A stretch of DNA of 64,000 nt from Achromobacter sp. HZ34. Lineage in GTDB: Bacteria > Pseudomonadota > Gammaproteobacteria > Burkholderiales > Burkholderiaceae_B. The translations under genes were made by a program, and so were the position numbers. Below the pieces are notes generated by a model. That model made no database searches. It saw nothing but the letters and a program-made list of their open reading frames with translations, and was not told the origin of the DNA. Of the stretch, positions 34,617 through 43,698 are shown piece by piece. The stretch spans positions 62,001 through 126,000 of the forward strand of contig NZ_NJIX01000002.1 of NCBI RefSeq assembly GCF_002209485.1, written 5' to 3'. Each line of letters opens with the position of its first letter. Positions within the stretch are counted from its first letter, which is position 1.

Positions 34617-34640
34617 CCCCCAGCAGCCCGCAGGTAGCCC
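34611..34640 (+). repeat. Three 10-base tandem units across the lipoprotein stop codon
   Basis: CAGTAGCCCC, CAGCAGCCCG and CAGGTAGCCC lie end to end; the first contains the gene's TAG stop. The pattern parallels repeats at five other gene ends in this window. Confidence 0.7.
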
Positions 34641-34796
34641 AGGGCCCGCTCGCGGCCCTCGCCCCCCGTCCGAAAAGCGCCCGACGGGCCTCGGGCCAGT
34701 GCAGGCCACGGCCGGCGTCGGCTCGCCCACGGCAATCATCACCAACGCAGTTCCCCGGCAAGCGGGGATGCACCTCATTGCCGCTCCGATATAAAT

Positions 34797-34804
34797 GGTA
34801 TACC
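34797..34804. promoter_or_regulatory. GGTATACC palindrome upstream of the Bug receptor gene
   Basis: An 8-base palindrome in an A/T-rich island about 70 bases before the receptor gene start. GntR-type regulators often bind such TATAC-centred palindromes, but no regulator gene is adjacent. Confidence 0.3.
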
Positions 34805-34875
34805 GTAGGATACAAACATAAATGCCGGGCCTGGACAGGCACCGGCTTTCCCTCAAAGGAAATCGGAGACGCTCC

Positions 34876-35859
34876 ATGAAAATGCCCCGCCGCCTGGTTT
34901 TGTGCGCCCTCGCCGTGCTGACCCCCATCTGTGTGAGCCACGCGCAGAAGGCGCCCGCCGACAACTATCCCAGCCGGCCGATACGCCTGATCACGCCCTA
35001 CGAACCGGGCGGCGGCGTGGATATCATGGCGCGGCTGGTGGCGCGCAACCTGACCAGCGAGCTGGGCGTTTCGGTGGTGGTGGAGAACCGGCCCGGCGCC
35101 GGCGGCGTGGTGGGAACGCAAGTCCTCACCGTCGCCGCCCCCGATGGCTACACCCTCATTCTCGACTCCCCTTCCCCGCTGGTCGTGGCGCCGTACCTGA
35201 TGAAGAAACTGAACTATGACCCGCAGAAGGACCTGGCGCCCATCAGCCTGATTGCCGACGTGCCCGCCGTGCTGCTGGTCAAGAACGACTCGCCCATCCA
35301 CTCCGTCAAGGATCTGCTTACCCTGGCCCGCAAGGAGCCGGGCAAGCTGACGTTCTCGTCTTCCGGGCTTGGCGGCACCGCCCACCTGTCGGCGCAATTG
35401 CTCAAAGTGCTGGCCGACGTCGACCTGCTGCACGTGCCCTATAAAGGCACCGCGCCCGCCATCCAGGCCGTGCTCACCGGCGAAGTCACGATGACGTTCG
35501 CCGACATGACCGCCGGCCTGCCCTTCGCCAAGAATCATCAGTTGCGCGCGGTTGCCGTGACCACGCCCCAGCGCAACCCGGCGCTGCCCGATGTGCCCAC
35601 CGTTGCCGAGGCCGTGCCCAACTACGCGTCCAGCGTGTGGTACGGCCTGCTGGCGCCGAAGAACACGCCCCGTCCCATCATCGACAAGCTGAACCAGGCT
35701 ATCGTCAAGTTCGTGCAGACACCCGACGTCAACAAGATGCTGGTGGAGGAAGGCGCCGAGCCCAAGGGCTCCTCGCCCGAACAGTTCCGCGTCTTCCTGC
35801 AGCAGGAAAGCGAGCGCTGGGGCAACGTCATACGCAAGTCCGGCCTGGAGCCGCAATAG
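34876..35859 (+). CDS. Bug-family (TctC-like) periplasmic solute-binding protein
   Basis: A 327-residue receptor with a signal peptide ending in SHAQKAP and the family hallmarks NYPSRPIRLITPYEPGGGVD, VENRPGAGG, SSGLGGTAHLSA and LHVPYKGTAPAI. Members bind small carboxylates or similar solutes for tripartite transporters. No TctA/TctB membrane genes are nearby, which is common for orphan Bug receptors in Alcaligenaceae. It is followed after 52 bases by the cyclodeaminase-like gene. Confidence 0.92.
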   Translation: MKMPRRLVLCALAVLTPICVSHAQKAPADNYPSRPIRLITPYEPGGGVDIMARLVARNLTSELGVSVVVENRPGAGGVVGTQVLTVAAPDGYTLILDSPSPLVVAPYLMKKLNYDPQKDLAPISLIADVPAVLLVKNDSPIHSVKDLLTLARKEPGKLTFSSSGLGGTAHLSAQLLKVLADVDLLHVPYKGTAPAIQAVLTGEVTMTFADMTAGLPFAKNHQLRAVAVTTPQRNPALPDVPTVAEAVPNYASSVWYGLLAPKNTPRPIIDKLNQAIVKFVQTPDVNKMLVEEGAEPKGSSPEQFRVFLQQESERWGNVIRKSGLEPQ

Positions 35860-35876
35860 GTATTGGGCAACAGGTA
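35853..35876 (+). repeat. Near-duplicate of the Bug gene 3' end
   Basis: GCAATAGGTA (35853-35862, containing the TAG stop) recurs as GCAACAGGTA at 35867-35876, nine of ten bases the same, period 14. Confidence 0.5.
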
Positions 35877-35911
35877 GCAGGCATCACGCCGCCCCCACCT
35901 CAGGAGAAGTC

Positions 35912-37012
35912 ATGCTGTTGATCAACAATGAAGTCGTCGAGAAAGTGCTGACGATGCGCGAGTGCATCGAAGCGCAGGAACAAGCGTTTGCCGGTCTGCT
36001 GACCGGCGCGGCCATCGGCCGTCCGCGCATGGACATGTATGTCCCCTGCGACCGCGACGACGGGTATTACCGCTGGGGCTCGGTCGAGGGCAGCAGCGGT
36101 GGCATCCTGGCGGTGCGCCTGAAATCCGACATCCTGGTCTGGCCGCGCGATCATGCCGCGGGCGGCAGCGAGCAGAAATACTGCATGCAGCCAGGCACCT
36201 ACTGCGGCCTGGTTTTTCTATTCAGCACCGGCAACGGCGAACCCCTGGCCCTGCTCAATGACGGCCATCTGCAGCACATGCGCGTGGGCGGCGCGGCAGG
36301 CATCGGCACCCGCCTGCTGTCGCGCGAGGATTCGCGCGAGCTGGGCATCATCGGCTCCGGCGGCATGGCGCAGACCTTCCTGGAAGCGATACTGGCGGTG
36401 CGCGACATACGGCGCGTCCGGGTCTACAGCCGCAAGGCGGAGAACCGCGAACGCTTCGCCCGCGAGAACACGCAACGCCACGGCATCGAGGTCATCGCGG
36501 TGGACGACCCGCGCGAAGCCGTGCGCGGCGCCGACATCGTCGCCACCTGCACCGACAGCATGACGCCGGTGCTGCAACCGGAGTGGCTGGAACCGGGCAT
36601 GCACGTGGTGGTACTGACCCCACGCGAAATCGACCCCGCCATCGTGCAGCATTTCGATGTCGTCGTGCAGCAGGGTCGTGAAGATATGCCGATGGCGGAA
36701 ACCGAACGCTTCCGCAAAGGCATATCGGGCAGCCCGCAGGCTTATGTCGCCGGCAACGCCGAAGAACAGGCGCGTCTGCCCAAACCCAAGAAGGCGCGCC
36801 TGCCGACGCAAGACTGGCCGGTCTACACCGACGTCATCTCCGGCAAGGTGCCCGGGCGCGCGCGTGACGACCAGATCACCTTCTACTACACGGTCGGCAA
36901 CTGGGGCGTGCAATTCTCATCAGTAGGTGGACTGGTCTATCGCAAGGCCAAGGAGCAAGGCCTGGGGCATGATTTGCCGCTGGAATGGTTCATCCAGGAT
37001 ATCCGCAACTGA
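35912..37012 (+). CDS. Ornithine cyclodeaminase/mu-crystallin family protein
   Basis: A 366-residue NAD-dependent enzyme. The Rossmann segment LGIIGSGGMAQTFLEAI and the substrate-side LNDGHLQHMRVGGAAGIG match the family. Members convert ornithine to proline or act as ketimine reductases and amino-acid dehydrogenases; this one is a diverged member. It follows the Bug receptor gene after 52 bases, so an operon is likely. The stop codon lies inside an 11-base repeat. Confidence 0.88.
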   Translation: MLLINNEVVEKVLTMRECIEAQEQAFAGLLTGAAIGRPRMDMYVPCDRDDGYYRWGSVEGSSGGILAVRLKSDILVWPRDHAAGGSEQKYCMQPGTYCGLVFLFSTGNGEPLALLNDGHLQHMRVGGAAGIGTRLLSREDSRELGIIGSGGMAQTFLEAILAVRDIRRVRVYSRKAENRERFARENTQRHGIEVIAVDDPREAVRGADIVATCTDSMTPVLQPEWLEPGMHVVVLTPREIDPAIVQHFDVVVQQGREDMPMAETERFRKGISGSPQAYVAGNAEEQARLPKPKKARLPTQDWPVYTDVISGKVPGRARDDQITFYYTVGNWGVQFSSVGGLVYRKAKEQGLGHDLPLEWFIQDIRN

Positions 37013-37068
37013 GGGTCGCAACTGAGGGCCGCCGACCAAGGGCAGCAACTGAGGGCAGCAACCGAGGC
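37005..37068 (+). repeat. Four copies of GCAACTGAGGG after the cyclodeaminase gene
   Basis: Copies at 37005-37015 (containing the stop TGA), 37018-37028, 37045-37055 and an imperfect one at 37058-37068. Spacings of 13, 27 and 13 bases suggest slippage with a 13-base unit. Confidence 0.75.
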
Positions 37069-37102
37069 CCACCGATATCCCCAACAGGATGATGCGTCCG
37101 TC

Positions 37103-37330
37103 CTAGGCCGAAAAGTTCTGGTCTATCCAGGTGCGGGCCCATTGCTCCGCGCCTTGCCGGGCCATGCCCGGCGTGCCGATGCGCGCGCCGGGATAAGGCG
37201 GGAATTCGAAACCGTTGACGGGCTCTCCGCCTTCGAGCAATGAGATGAAGATGCGGGCCTGGTATTGGCCGTTCTGGGCAGGGGCGGCCTCGACCGCGCA
37301 CTCGATAATGAAGTCTCTGTACTGAATCAT
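37103..37330 (-). CDS. Small hypothetical protein
   Basis: A 75-residue protein with the sequence pattern IQYRDFIIECAVEAAPAQNG and EQWARTWIDQNF. No family recognised. Start 37330 is preceded on the minus strand by CGGAGCGATGCC, giving a usable ribosome site; ATG 37393 is further upstream. It is convergent with the cyclodeaminase gene. Confidence 0.6.
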   Translation of the reverse strand: MIQYRDFIIECAVEAAPAQNGQYQARIFISLLEGGEPVNGFEFPPYPGARIGTPGMARQGAEQWARTWIDQNFSA

Positions 37331-37723
37331 GGCATCGCTCCGGTGGTGACGGTGTTGCCGCGAGCTATCGCCGCGCCCGCCGTGCCTCGCCACTATCGCA
37401 CCGCAAAAGCCTTAAGCCTAGGCGCGGAGAGATTGCAATTGCAAGAACAATTGTCGCGCCGCGCCATGGTCCTGAGCCATCATTGAAGAGCATATTTTGC
37501 GCAGGGATGGTATCTATTTCATTAGAAACGGCGCAACTTCTACGCCTTTGGTACCACAACGCAAAACGACCGGATGAATCCGGTCGTTCCTGGGTTGATC
37601 ATGCTTATGGCCGCCTGGTGCACATCCCGCCGCCCGGTGTCTCCCCCAGGCGCATGACTGAACCGCCGCCCGTGCCGCCGGACTGTCCTACAGCGCATGC
37701 CCGATGGCGCGCCGCGCGCGCCA
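37331..37723. other. 393-base intergenic region
   Basis: No gene is visible. It holds a minus-strand terminator (37565-37588), and about 37480-37560 is relatively A/T-rich. The rest shows no repeat or RNA structure that I can recognise. Confidence 0.5.
37561..37588 (-). terminator. Rho-independent terminator for the minus-strand small lipoprotein gene
   Basis: An 11-base inverted repeat (37565-37575 with 37578-37588) forms a 10-pair stem with a 4-base loop. Read on the minus strand it is followed by TTTTGC. It lies downstream of the gene at 37724-37912. Confidence 0.75.
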
Positions 37724-37912
37724 TTACTTGCCCATTTCGTGGCCGATCACCCCGCCAAGAACCGCGCCGCCCACCGTACCCGCGGTACTGCCGTTGGTGG
37801 CTTCGTGGCCGATGACGCCACCGGCGGCCGCCCCGCCCAGCGTGCAGCCCGACATGAAAGGAATACCCAGGGCCAAAGCCGCAACCGCAACAAACTTGAT
37901 GACCTGTCGCAT
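37724..37912 (-). CDS. Glycine-zipper small lipoprotein
   Basis: A 62-residue protein with a lipobox (FMSGC, cysteine 23) followed by a glycine-zipper-like segment, GGAAAGGVIGHEA and GGAVLGGVIGHEM, an obvious internal duplication. Such proteins sit in the outer membrane (OsmB/SlyB-like); the function is unknown. Start 37912 has GGGAG about 7 bases upstream on the minus strand. Confidence 0.8.
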   Translation of the reverse strand: MRQVIKFVAVAALALGIPFMSGCTLGGAAAGGVIGHEATNGSTAGTVGGAVLGGVIGHEMGK

Positions 37913-38004
37913 TTTTTTCTCCCGCGAAGTTCGGTACGGAAGACCAAGCAAGGGCTGTACCTGAAGAGGTCCACTTCTCCCTGCAACAGCAGGGGTGCGG
38001 TGCA

Positions 38005-38718
38005 TCAAAGCCGGAACACCTCTTCCAGGTCCTGCGTGGCATCGAAGGGCTCCAGCTTCACGCTTTCCTCGATATGGTCGAGGTGATGCAGGGTCAAGGC
38101 CTCTGCCCGCGCGACATCGCGCGCCTCGATGGCGTCGATGATCAGGATGTGGTCGTCATCACGGCAACTGGTGGCCGTAGGCAGGTTGTACAGGAAGATC
38201 ACCAGGCAGCTCAGGGTAGACAGCTCGCGCATGATGCGCGCGTACTCGCCGTTGCCGGCCAGCTCGCTCAAGACGATGTGGAATTCGCCAGCCAGGCGGA
38301 TGATGGCGCGCTTGTCCTTGCGTTCGCGCGCCTCATGTTCCAGGCGCGTGTGCGCCCGTAGCCGGGCCAGCTTTTCCGGGGTCAGGCAATCGATCAGGCG
38401 CCGCACCACCGCGGGCTCGATCAGGCGCCGCGCCTCGAACACGTCGATGGCTTTCTCGATGGTCGGTTTGGCCACGTAGGCCCCACGCTGCGGGAACAGC
38501 TCGACGATCTGCTCGTGCGCCAGCCGCGCCAGCACCTCGCGCACGCGCGGGCGGCTGACGGCGAAGATTTCGGCCAGGCGCTCTTCCACCAGCTTGGTGC
38601 CGGGCTTGAGCCGATTGTCCAGGATGGCGTTGTAGATGTGCTCGTAGACATCCGCGCTGGAGAGTTCCCGCTTTTCGGTTGCCATCGCCTGTAGTTTTGG
38701 TTTGACCTGACGTGCCAT
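38005..38718 (-). CDS. GntR-family (FCD) transcriptional regulator
   Basis: A 237-residue regulator with an N-terminal winged helix (SSADVYEHIYNAILDNRLKP, RLAEIFAVSRPRVREVLARL) and an all-helical FCD ligand domain with metal-binding histidines (GEFHIVLSELAGN and LHHLDHIE). I use ATG 38718 (MARQ); ATGs at 38685 and 38811 are alternatives. It faces the dihydropyrimidinase operon and probably represses it, with the compound taken up or its product as inducer. An exact palindrome lies in the gap. Confidence 0.92.
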   Translation of the reverse strand: MARQVKPKLQAMATEKRELSSADVYEHIYNAILDNRLKPGTKLVEERLAEIFAVSRPRVREVLARLAHEQIVELFPQRGAYVAKPTIEKAIDVFEARRLIEPAVVRRLIDCLTPEKLARLRAHTRLEHEARERKDKRAIIRLAGEFHIVLSELAGNGEYARIMRELSTLSCLVIFLYNLPTATSCRDDDHILIIDAIEARDVARAEALTLHHLDHIEESVKLEPFDATQDLEEVFRL

Positions 38719-38797
38719 TCGCTGCAGTGGAAAGGATAAGGATAGGGAAGATAACTGATCGACTACGCACATGCCATCCCGGTCAGCATAATGCCTC

Positions 38798-38815
38798 AAA
38801 AATGTAAACATTTTT
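38798..38815. promoter_or_regulatory. Putative GntR operator (AAAAATGT-AA-ACATTTTT)
   Basis: A perfect palindrome with 8-base arms (38798-38805 and 38808-38815) around an AA centre. It lies about 80 bases before the GntR start and 140 bases before the dihydropyrimidinase start, in the most A/T-rich part of the gap. FCD-type GntR proteins bind short palindromes of this kind. Confidence 0.6.
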
Positions 38816-38954
38816 AGAGATAAATGTCTTCCATCGGGTTATCACTAATGTTTCCAAGATTATTGCGAGTCCTAGAATGCCCTGGCCGGCAGCACAAGAA
38901 ACGCAACGCGAATCTGGCGCTGAACCACCGGCCATAAAAAAAGGCGCATCGAAA

Positions 38955-40433
38955 ATGACAGCAAGGGGTTTCGATCGGGTTTTCGATCTGGTCATCCGCA
39001 ATGCATTGGTGACGACGGCCAGCGACACATATGCCGCCGACATCGGCATCACCGATGGCCGCATCGTGCAACTGGGCCGGCAGCTGGGCCAGGGGCTGCG
39101 CGAGATCGACGCGGCCGGCCGCAGGGTCACGCCTGGGGGCGTCGACGCGCATTGCCACCTGGACCAGCCGATGGCGCCGCCCGTGCGGCTGGCCGACGAT
39201 TTTTTCACCGGCACGCGCTCGGCCGCCTGCGGCGGCACGACCACCGTCATCCCCTTCGCGGCGCAGAAGAAAGGCGGCACCTTGCGGGCCGCGCTGGACG
39301 ACTATCACCAGCGCGCCACGGGCCGCGCCTGCGTCGACTACGCCTTCCACCTGATCATCACCGACCCTGCTCCCGCCGTCCTGCGCGATGAACTGCCGGG
39401 GCTGATCGAACAGGGCTACACCTCGTACAAGCTGTACATGACGTACGACCGCCTGAAACTGGACGACGGCCAGATCCTGGATGTGCTGGACGTGGCGCGG
39501 CGCCATGGCGGCATGCCCATGATCCATGCGGAGAATTCCGACTGCATCACGTGGCTGACGCAGAAGCTGGAGGCCGCGGGCAAAGTGGCGCCGCGCTTCC
39601 ATGCGCTGTCACGGCCGACGCTGGTCGAACGCGAAGGCGCGCATCGTGCCATCGCGCTGTCCGAACTGCTGGACGTGCCGGTGTTGCTGGTGCATATCTC
39701 CGGCGCCGAGGCGGTGGAGCAGATCCGCGCGGCGCGCGTGCGCGGCCTGAACATCTATGCCGAAACCTGCCCGCAGTACCTGTTGCTGACCGCCGCCGAC
39801 CTGGGCCTGGACGACAGCTACGAAGGCGCCCGCTGCGTGTGCAGCCCGCCGCCGCGCGATACGGCCAGCCAGCACGCCATCTGGCAGGGCCTGGCCGATG
39901 GCCTGTTCACCCTGGTTTCCTCCGATCATTCGCCCTTCAACCTGGAAGGGCCCGATGGCAAGACGCCAGGTGGGCAGGAAGTCGCCTTCCGCCACATTCC
40001 CAACGGCATCCCCGGCATCGAGACCCGCATGCCGCTGCTCTATTCCGAAGGCGTGCTGGGCGGCCGCATCAGCGCCAACAGATTCGTCGAGCTGACCGCC
40101 ACCGCGCCGGCCCGCACATATGGCCTGTATCCGCGCAAGGGCACCATCGCCATCGGCAGTGACGCCGATCTCGTCATCTGGGACGAACGTGAATTCACCC
40201 TCGGCAACGAACACCTGCACCATGCCGTCGACTACACGCCCTACGCTGGACGCACACTGCGCGCGTGGCCGGCGCTGACGCTGCTGCGCGGCGTCACGGT
40301 CTGGGATGGCCGCGACTTCACCGGGGCGGCGGGTGCCGGTGCCTTCCTGCCGCGCGGCCTGCCTTCGATTCCCGCCATCGGCCTGCGCACGCCCGAACGC
40401 GCGTCCTGGCTGCGCGACGTACTCCCCACCTGA
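38955..40433 (+). CDS. Dihydropyrimidinase/hydantoinase family cyclic amidohydrolase
   Basis: A 492-residue cytoplasmic metal-dependent cyclic amide hydrolase. All metal ligands can be placed: His66 and His68 (DAHCHLDQP), carboxylated Lys159 (SYKLYMTYD), His191 (MIHAENSD), His247 (LLVHISG) and Asp324 (SSDHSPF). It opens cyclic ureides or imides such as dihydropyrimidines and hydantoins. Start ATG 38955 begins at the family N-terminus; earlier frames start in the regulatory gap. It leads an operon with the amidohydrolase and the ABC importer. Confidence 0.92.
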   Translation: MTARGFDRVFDLVIRNALVTTASDTYAADIGITDGRIVQLGRQLGQGLREIDAAGRRVTPGGVDAHCHLDQPMAPPVRLADDFFTGTRSAACGGTTTVIPFAAQKKGGTLRAALDDYHQRATGRACVDYAFHLIITDPAPAVLRDELPGLIEQGYTSYKLYMTYDRLKLDDGQILDVLDVARRHGGMPMIHAENSDCITWLTQKLEAAGKVAPRFHALSRPTLVEREGAHRAIALSELLDVPVLLVHISGAEAVEQIRAARVRGLNIYAETCPQYLLLTAADLGLDDSYEGARCVCSPPPRDTASQHAIWQGLADGLFTLVSSDHSPFNLEGPDGKTPGGQEVAFRHIPNGIPGIETRMPLLYSEGVLGGRISANRFVELTATAPARTYGLYPRKGTIAIGSDADLVIWDEREFTLGNEHLHHAVDYTPYAGRTLRAWPALTLLRGVTVWDGRDFTGAAGAGAFLPRGLPSIPAIGLRTPERASWLRDVLPT

Positions 40434-40516
40434 TTACCGTGGCGCGGCGACCACTGCCGCGCCAGGCCCGCCTTTGCATTTCCGCCTTCGACCTGGACTA
40501 CACCAAGGACGCCGCT

Positions 40517-41977
40517 GTGAATCACAACGCAGAAAAAACCACCCTCATCAAGAACGCCCACACCGTTGTCGCCTGGGACGAGGCGCGCCAGACCCATGTG
40601 TATCGCCACCAGGCCGATGTCGCCTTCGCCGGCGGCCAGGTCACGCACGTCGGCCCGGGCTACGTACCCGCGCCGGGCGCGGACTGCACCGTGGTCGATG
40701 GGTCGGGCATGATGGTCATGCCGGGCCTGGTCGACATCCACAGCCACCTGGTGCATGAGCCCATCAACAAGGGCTATACCGACGAGACCGGCTCGGCGGG
40801 CCTGTACAACTCCAATCTCTACGAGTACATGCCCACCATGTCGGGCGATGCCGAAGCCGCGCCCGCGCAACTGACGCTGGCCGCCGCCGAACTGTTGATG
40901 TCCGGCGTCACCACCGTGGTCGACATGTCCATCATCCACGAGCACTGGCTGGACGTGCTGGCACGCAGCGGCCTGCGCGCCTACGTGGCGCCCATGTTCC
41001 GCTCCGCACGCTGGTACACGCGCAATGGGCACGTGGTCGAGTACGACTGGAATGAAAAAGCCGGCATCGAAGGCATGGAGCGCGCGCTCAAGCTGATCGA
41101 TCTGGCCGAAGCGCATGAATGCGGCCGCCTGCGTGGCATGGTGGTCCCCGCGCAGATCGACACCTGCACCCCGGACCTGCTGCGCGACAGCCATGCCGAG
41201 GCGCGTCGCCGCAAGATAGGCTGGCAGACCCATGCGGCCCAGTCCCTGCCCGAATTCCACGAGATCACGCGGCGCCACGGCCTGACGCCCGTGCAATGGC
41301 TGCAGGACCTGGGCGTGCTGGACCAGGACAGCATCGTCGGCCACGGCATCTTCGTCGACGACCATCCCAACACGCATTGGAGCACCGCCACCGACCTGGC
41401 CATCCTGGCCGAGACCGGCGCCAGCGTGGCCCACTGCCCCACCGTCTTCATGCGCCGCGGCATGGCCTTGCGCGATTTCGGCCGCTATCGCCGCGCCGGC
41501 ATCAACCTGGGCATAGGCACGGATACCTACCCCCATAACATGATCGAGGAAATGCGCCACGTCGGCTATCTGGCCCGCCTGATGGCACAGTCGCCGCGCA
41601 CGGTCACCACGGGCCAGGTCTTCCACGCCGCCACCGCCGGCGGCGCCAAGGCGCTGGGCCGCACGGACATCGGCCGCATCGCCGTGGGCGCGCGCGCCGA
41701 CCTGGTGCTGGTGGACATGACGCATCACCTGATGCAGCCCGCCCGTGATCCCATCCGCAGCCTGGTCTACGCCGCCGCCGACCGCGCCGTGCACACGGTC
41801 TACATCGACGGCCAGCGCGTGGTGCATGAGGGCGAGGTGCATTCGCTGGATTACCGCGACGCCGCCATGAAGGTCAACGAAGCCCAGCAACGCGCGCTCA
41901 AGCTGGTGTCGGAGCGCGACCTCGTGGCCGGCCGCTCGGCGGAACAGATGTCGCCACTGTCCTTCGACACGATCTGA
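40517..41977 (+). CDS. ATZ/TRZ-type amidohydrolase (chlorohydrolase/deaminase family)
   Basis: A 486-residue amidohydrolase-superfamily enzyme with VDIHSHLVHEP (His75, His77), HAAQSLPEF, GHGIFVDDHP and the metal aspartate in GIGTDTYPHNM. Members hydrolyse C-N or C-Cl bonds of heterocycles, for example guanine, cytosine or triazines. The start is GTG 40517 with AAGGA 7 bases upstream; the upstream in-frame ATG lies inside the dihydropyrimidinase gene. Pairing with the dihydropyrimidinase suggests successive steps on one nitrogen heterocycle. Confidence 0.88.
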   Translation: MNHNAEKTTLIKNAHTVVAWDEARQTHVYRHQADVAFAGGQVTHVGPGYVPAPGADCTVVDGSGMMVMPGLVDIHSHLVHEPINKGYTDETGSAGLYNSNLYEYMPTMSGDAEAAPAQLTLAAAELLMSGVTTVVDMSIIHEHWLDVLARSGLRAYVAPMFRSARWYTRNGHVVEYDWNEKAGIEGMERALKLIDLAEAHECGRLRGMVVPAQIDTCTPDLLRDSHAEARRRKIGWQTHAAQSLPEFHEITRRHGLTPVQWLQDLGVLDQDSIVGHGIFVDDHPNTHWSTATDLAILAETGASVAHCPTVFMRRGMALRDFGRYRRAGINLGIGTDTYPHNMIEEMRHVGYLARLMAQSPRTVTTGQVFHAATAGGAKALGRTDIGRIAVGARADLVLVDMTHHLMQPARDPIRSLVYAAADRAVHTVYIDGQRVVHEGEVHSLDYRDAAMKVNEAQQRALKLVSERDLVAGRSAEQMSPLSFDTI

Positions 41978-42090
41978 CTTTCCGTTTCCGATACAAGCTT
42001 CAAACGAGCACTGCAGGCATACCTTAGACAAACACCACAGGCCGCGTCGCCGCATTCTGGTTGCCGGCCTGGCACAAGGGGAATTTCAAG

Positions 42091-43692
42091 ATGGCTACCA
42101 ACGATATGACCACCACCGGCAAGCGCAACTGGCTGGCCCAGGCCTGCGGCGCCACCCTGCTGTCCGCCTTCTGCGCGTCGGCCGCCTGGTCGCAGACGCT
42201 GACGGCGGTGATGGCCAGCAAGGTGACGGTACTGGATCCGGTGCTGACCGCGTCGCATCAGACGCGCAATCACGCATACATGATCTACGACACCCTGCTG
42301 GCGACCGACGCCGACAATCACGTGCGCCCGCAGATGGCGGACAAGTGGGAGATCTCGGCGGACGGCAAGACCTACACCTTCACGCTGCGCGACGGCCTGA
42401 AGTGGCATGACGGCACGCCCGTCAAGGCCGAGGACTGCGTGGCGTCGATCCAGCGCTGGGCCCAGCAGGACAAGATGGCCCGCCAGTTCATGCCGCTGGT
42501 GGCGTCCATGAACGTGGTCGACGACAAGACCTTCACTGTAGTCCTGAAAGAGCCCGTGGACATCCTGCCGGCCCTGGCCAAGCCCAGCGGCCTGCCCGCT
42601 TTCATGATGCCCAAGCGCGTGGCGCAAACACCCGCCACCCAGGCCATCACGGACTACACCGGATCCGGCCCCTTCAAGTTCGTCCAGGCCGAATACAAGC
42701 CCGGCGTGAAGGCGGTCTACGCCAAGAACACCGACTACGTGCCCCGCAACGAGCCGCCCAGCGGCACCGCCGGCGGCAAGGTGGTGAAGGTCGATCGCGT
42801 CGAATGGGTCAACATGCCCGACGCCATGACCGCCATCAACGCCCTGCAGAACGGCGAAGTCGACTATATGGAGACGGTGCCCTACGACCTGACGCCCATG
42901 GTCGAAGGCAACAAGGACCTGACCCTGCGCGTGCTGGACAAGATGGGTTACCAGCCCATGTATCGTTTCAACCAGCTGCAGAAGCCCTTCAACGACAAGC
43001 TGATCCGCCAGGCGGCCATGTACGCCATCGGCCAGGAAGACATCCTGAAGGCCCAGGTTGGCAATCCCGCCTACTACAAGGTCTGCGGCGCCGTGTTCGG
43101 CTGCGGCATGCCCTTTGCCAGCGAAATCCGCGCCGACATGATCGTGCCGTCGAACATCGCCAAGGCCAAGGAACTGCTCAAGCAGGCCAAGTACGACAAC
43201 TCGCCCGTGGTCATCCTGCAAGCCACGGACATCGCCATGGCGTCGGCGATTCCCGTCGTGATGGCGCAGCAGCTGCGCCAGGCCGGCTTCAATGTGTCGC
43301 TGCAGGCGATGGACTTCATGACCATGCTGTCGCGCCGCGCCAACCGCGATACCACCGAGAAAGGCGGCTGGAGCATCTTCATGACCACCTGGCATATGAG
43401 CGAGATCGCCGATCCCCTGCGCAACTACGGCGTCTCCGCCAACGGTGACCAGGCCTGGTTCGGCTGGCCCACCGTGCCGGCCGTGGAAGAGATGCGCGGC
43501 AAGTTCCTGACGGCGCAGACCGATGCGCAGCGCAAGGAAATCGCCGACAAGCTGCAGGACGTCATGCTGGATGAAGGCGTGGTCGTGCCCCTGGGCCAGA
43601 TCAATGCCGTGGCGGCCTATCGCAACACCCTCAAGGGTGTGCTGGAAGCGCCGGCGCCGGTGTTCTGGAACATCTCGAAGACCGGGAAGTAA
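42091..43692 (+). CDS. Family 5 extracellular substrate-binding protein (unit A)
   Basis: A 533-residue periplasmic receptor of the dipeptide/oligopeptide/nickel type. A signal peptide of about 35 residues ends in SAAWSQTL. Domain segments include YDTLLATDADNHVRPQMADK, LRDGLKWHDGTPV and GSGPFKFVQAEY. It feeds the permease pair encoded next, 6 bases downstream. Start ATG 42091 has AAGGGGAA upstream. The ligand is likely a peptide- or heterocycle-type compound rather than nickel, given the neighbours. Confidence 0.92.
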   Translation: MATNDMTTTGKRNWLAQACGATLLSAFCASAAWSQTLTAVMASKVTVLDPVLTASHQTRNHAYMIYDTLLATDADNHVRPQMADKWEISADGKTYTFTLRDGLKWHDGTPVKAEDCVASIQRWAQQDKMARQFMPLVASMNVVDDKTFTVVLKEPVDILPALAKPSGLPAFMMPKRVAQTPATQAITDYTGSGPFKFVQAEYKPGVKAVYAKNTDYVPRNEPPSGTAGGKVVKVDRVEWVNMPDAMTAINALQNGEVDYMETVPYDLTPMVEGNKDLTLRVLDKMGYQPMYRFNQLQKPFNDKLIRQAAMYAIGQEDILKAQVGNPAYYKVCGAVFGCGMPFASEIRADMIVPSNIAKAKELLKQAKYDNSPVVILQATDIAMASAIPVVMAQQLRQAGFNVSLQAMDFMTMLSRRANRDTTEKGGWSIFMTTWHMSEIADPLRNYGVSANGDQAWFGWPTVPAVEEMRGKFLTAQTDAQRKEIADKLQDVMLDEGVVVPLGQINAVAAYRNTLKGVLEAPAPVFWNISKTGK

Positions 43693-43698
43693 GCAAGC

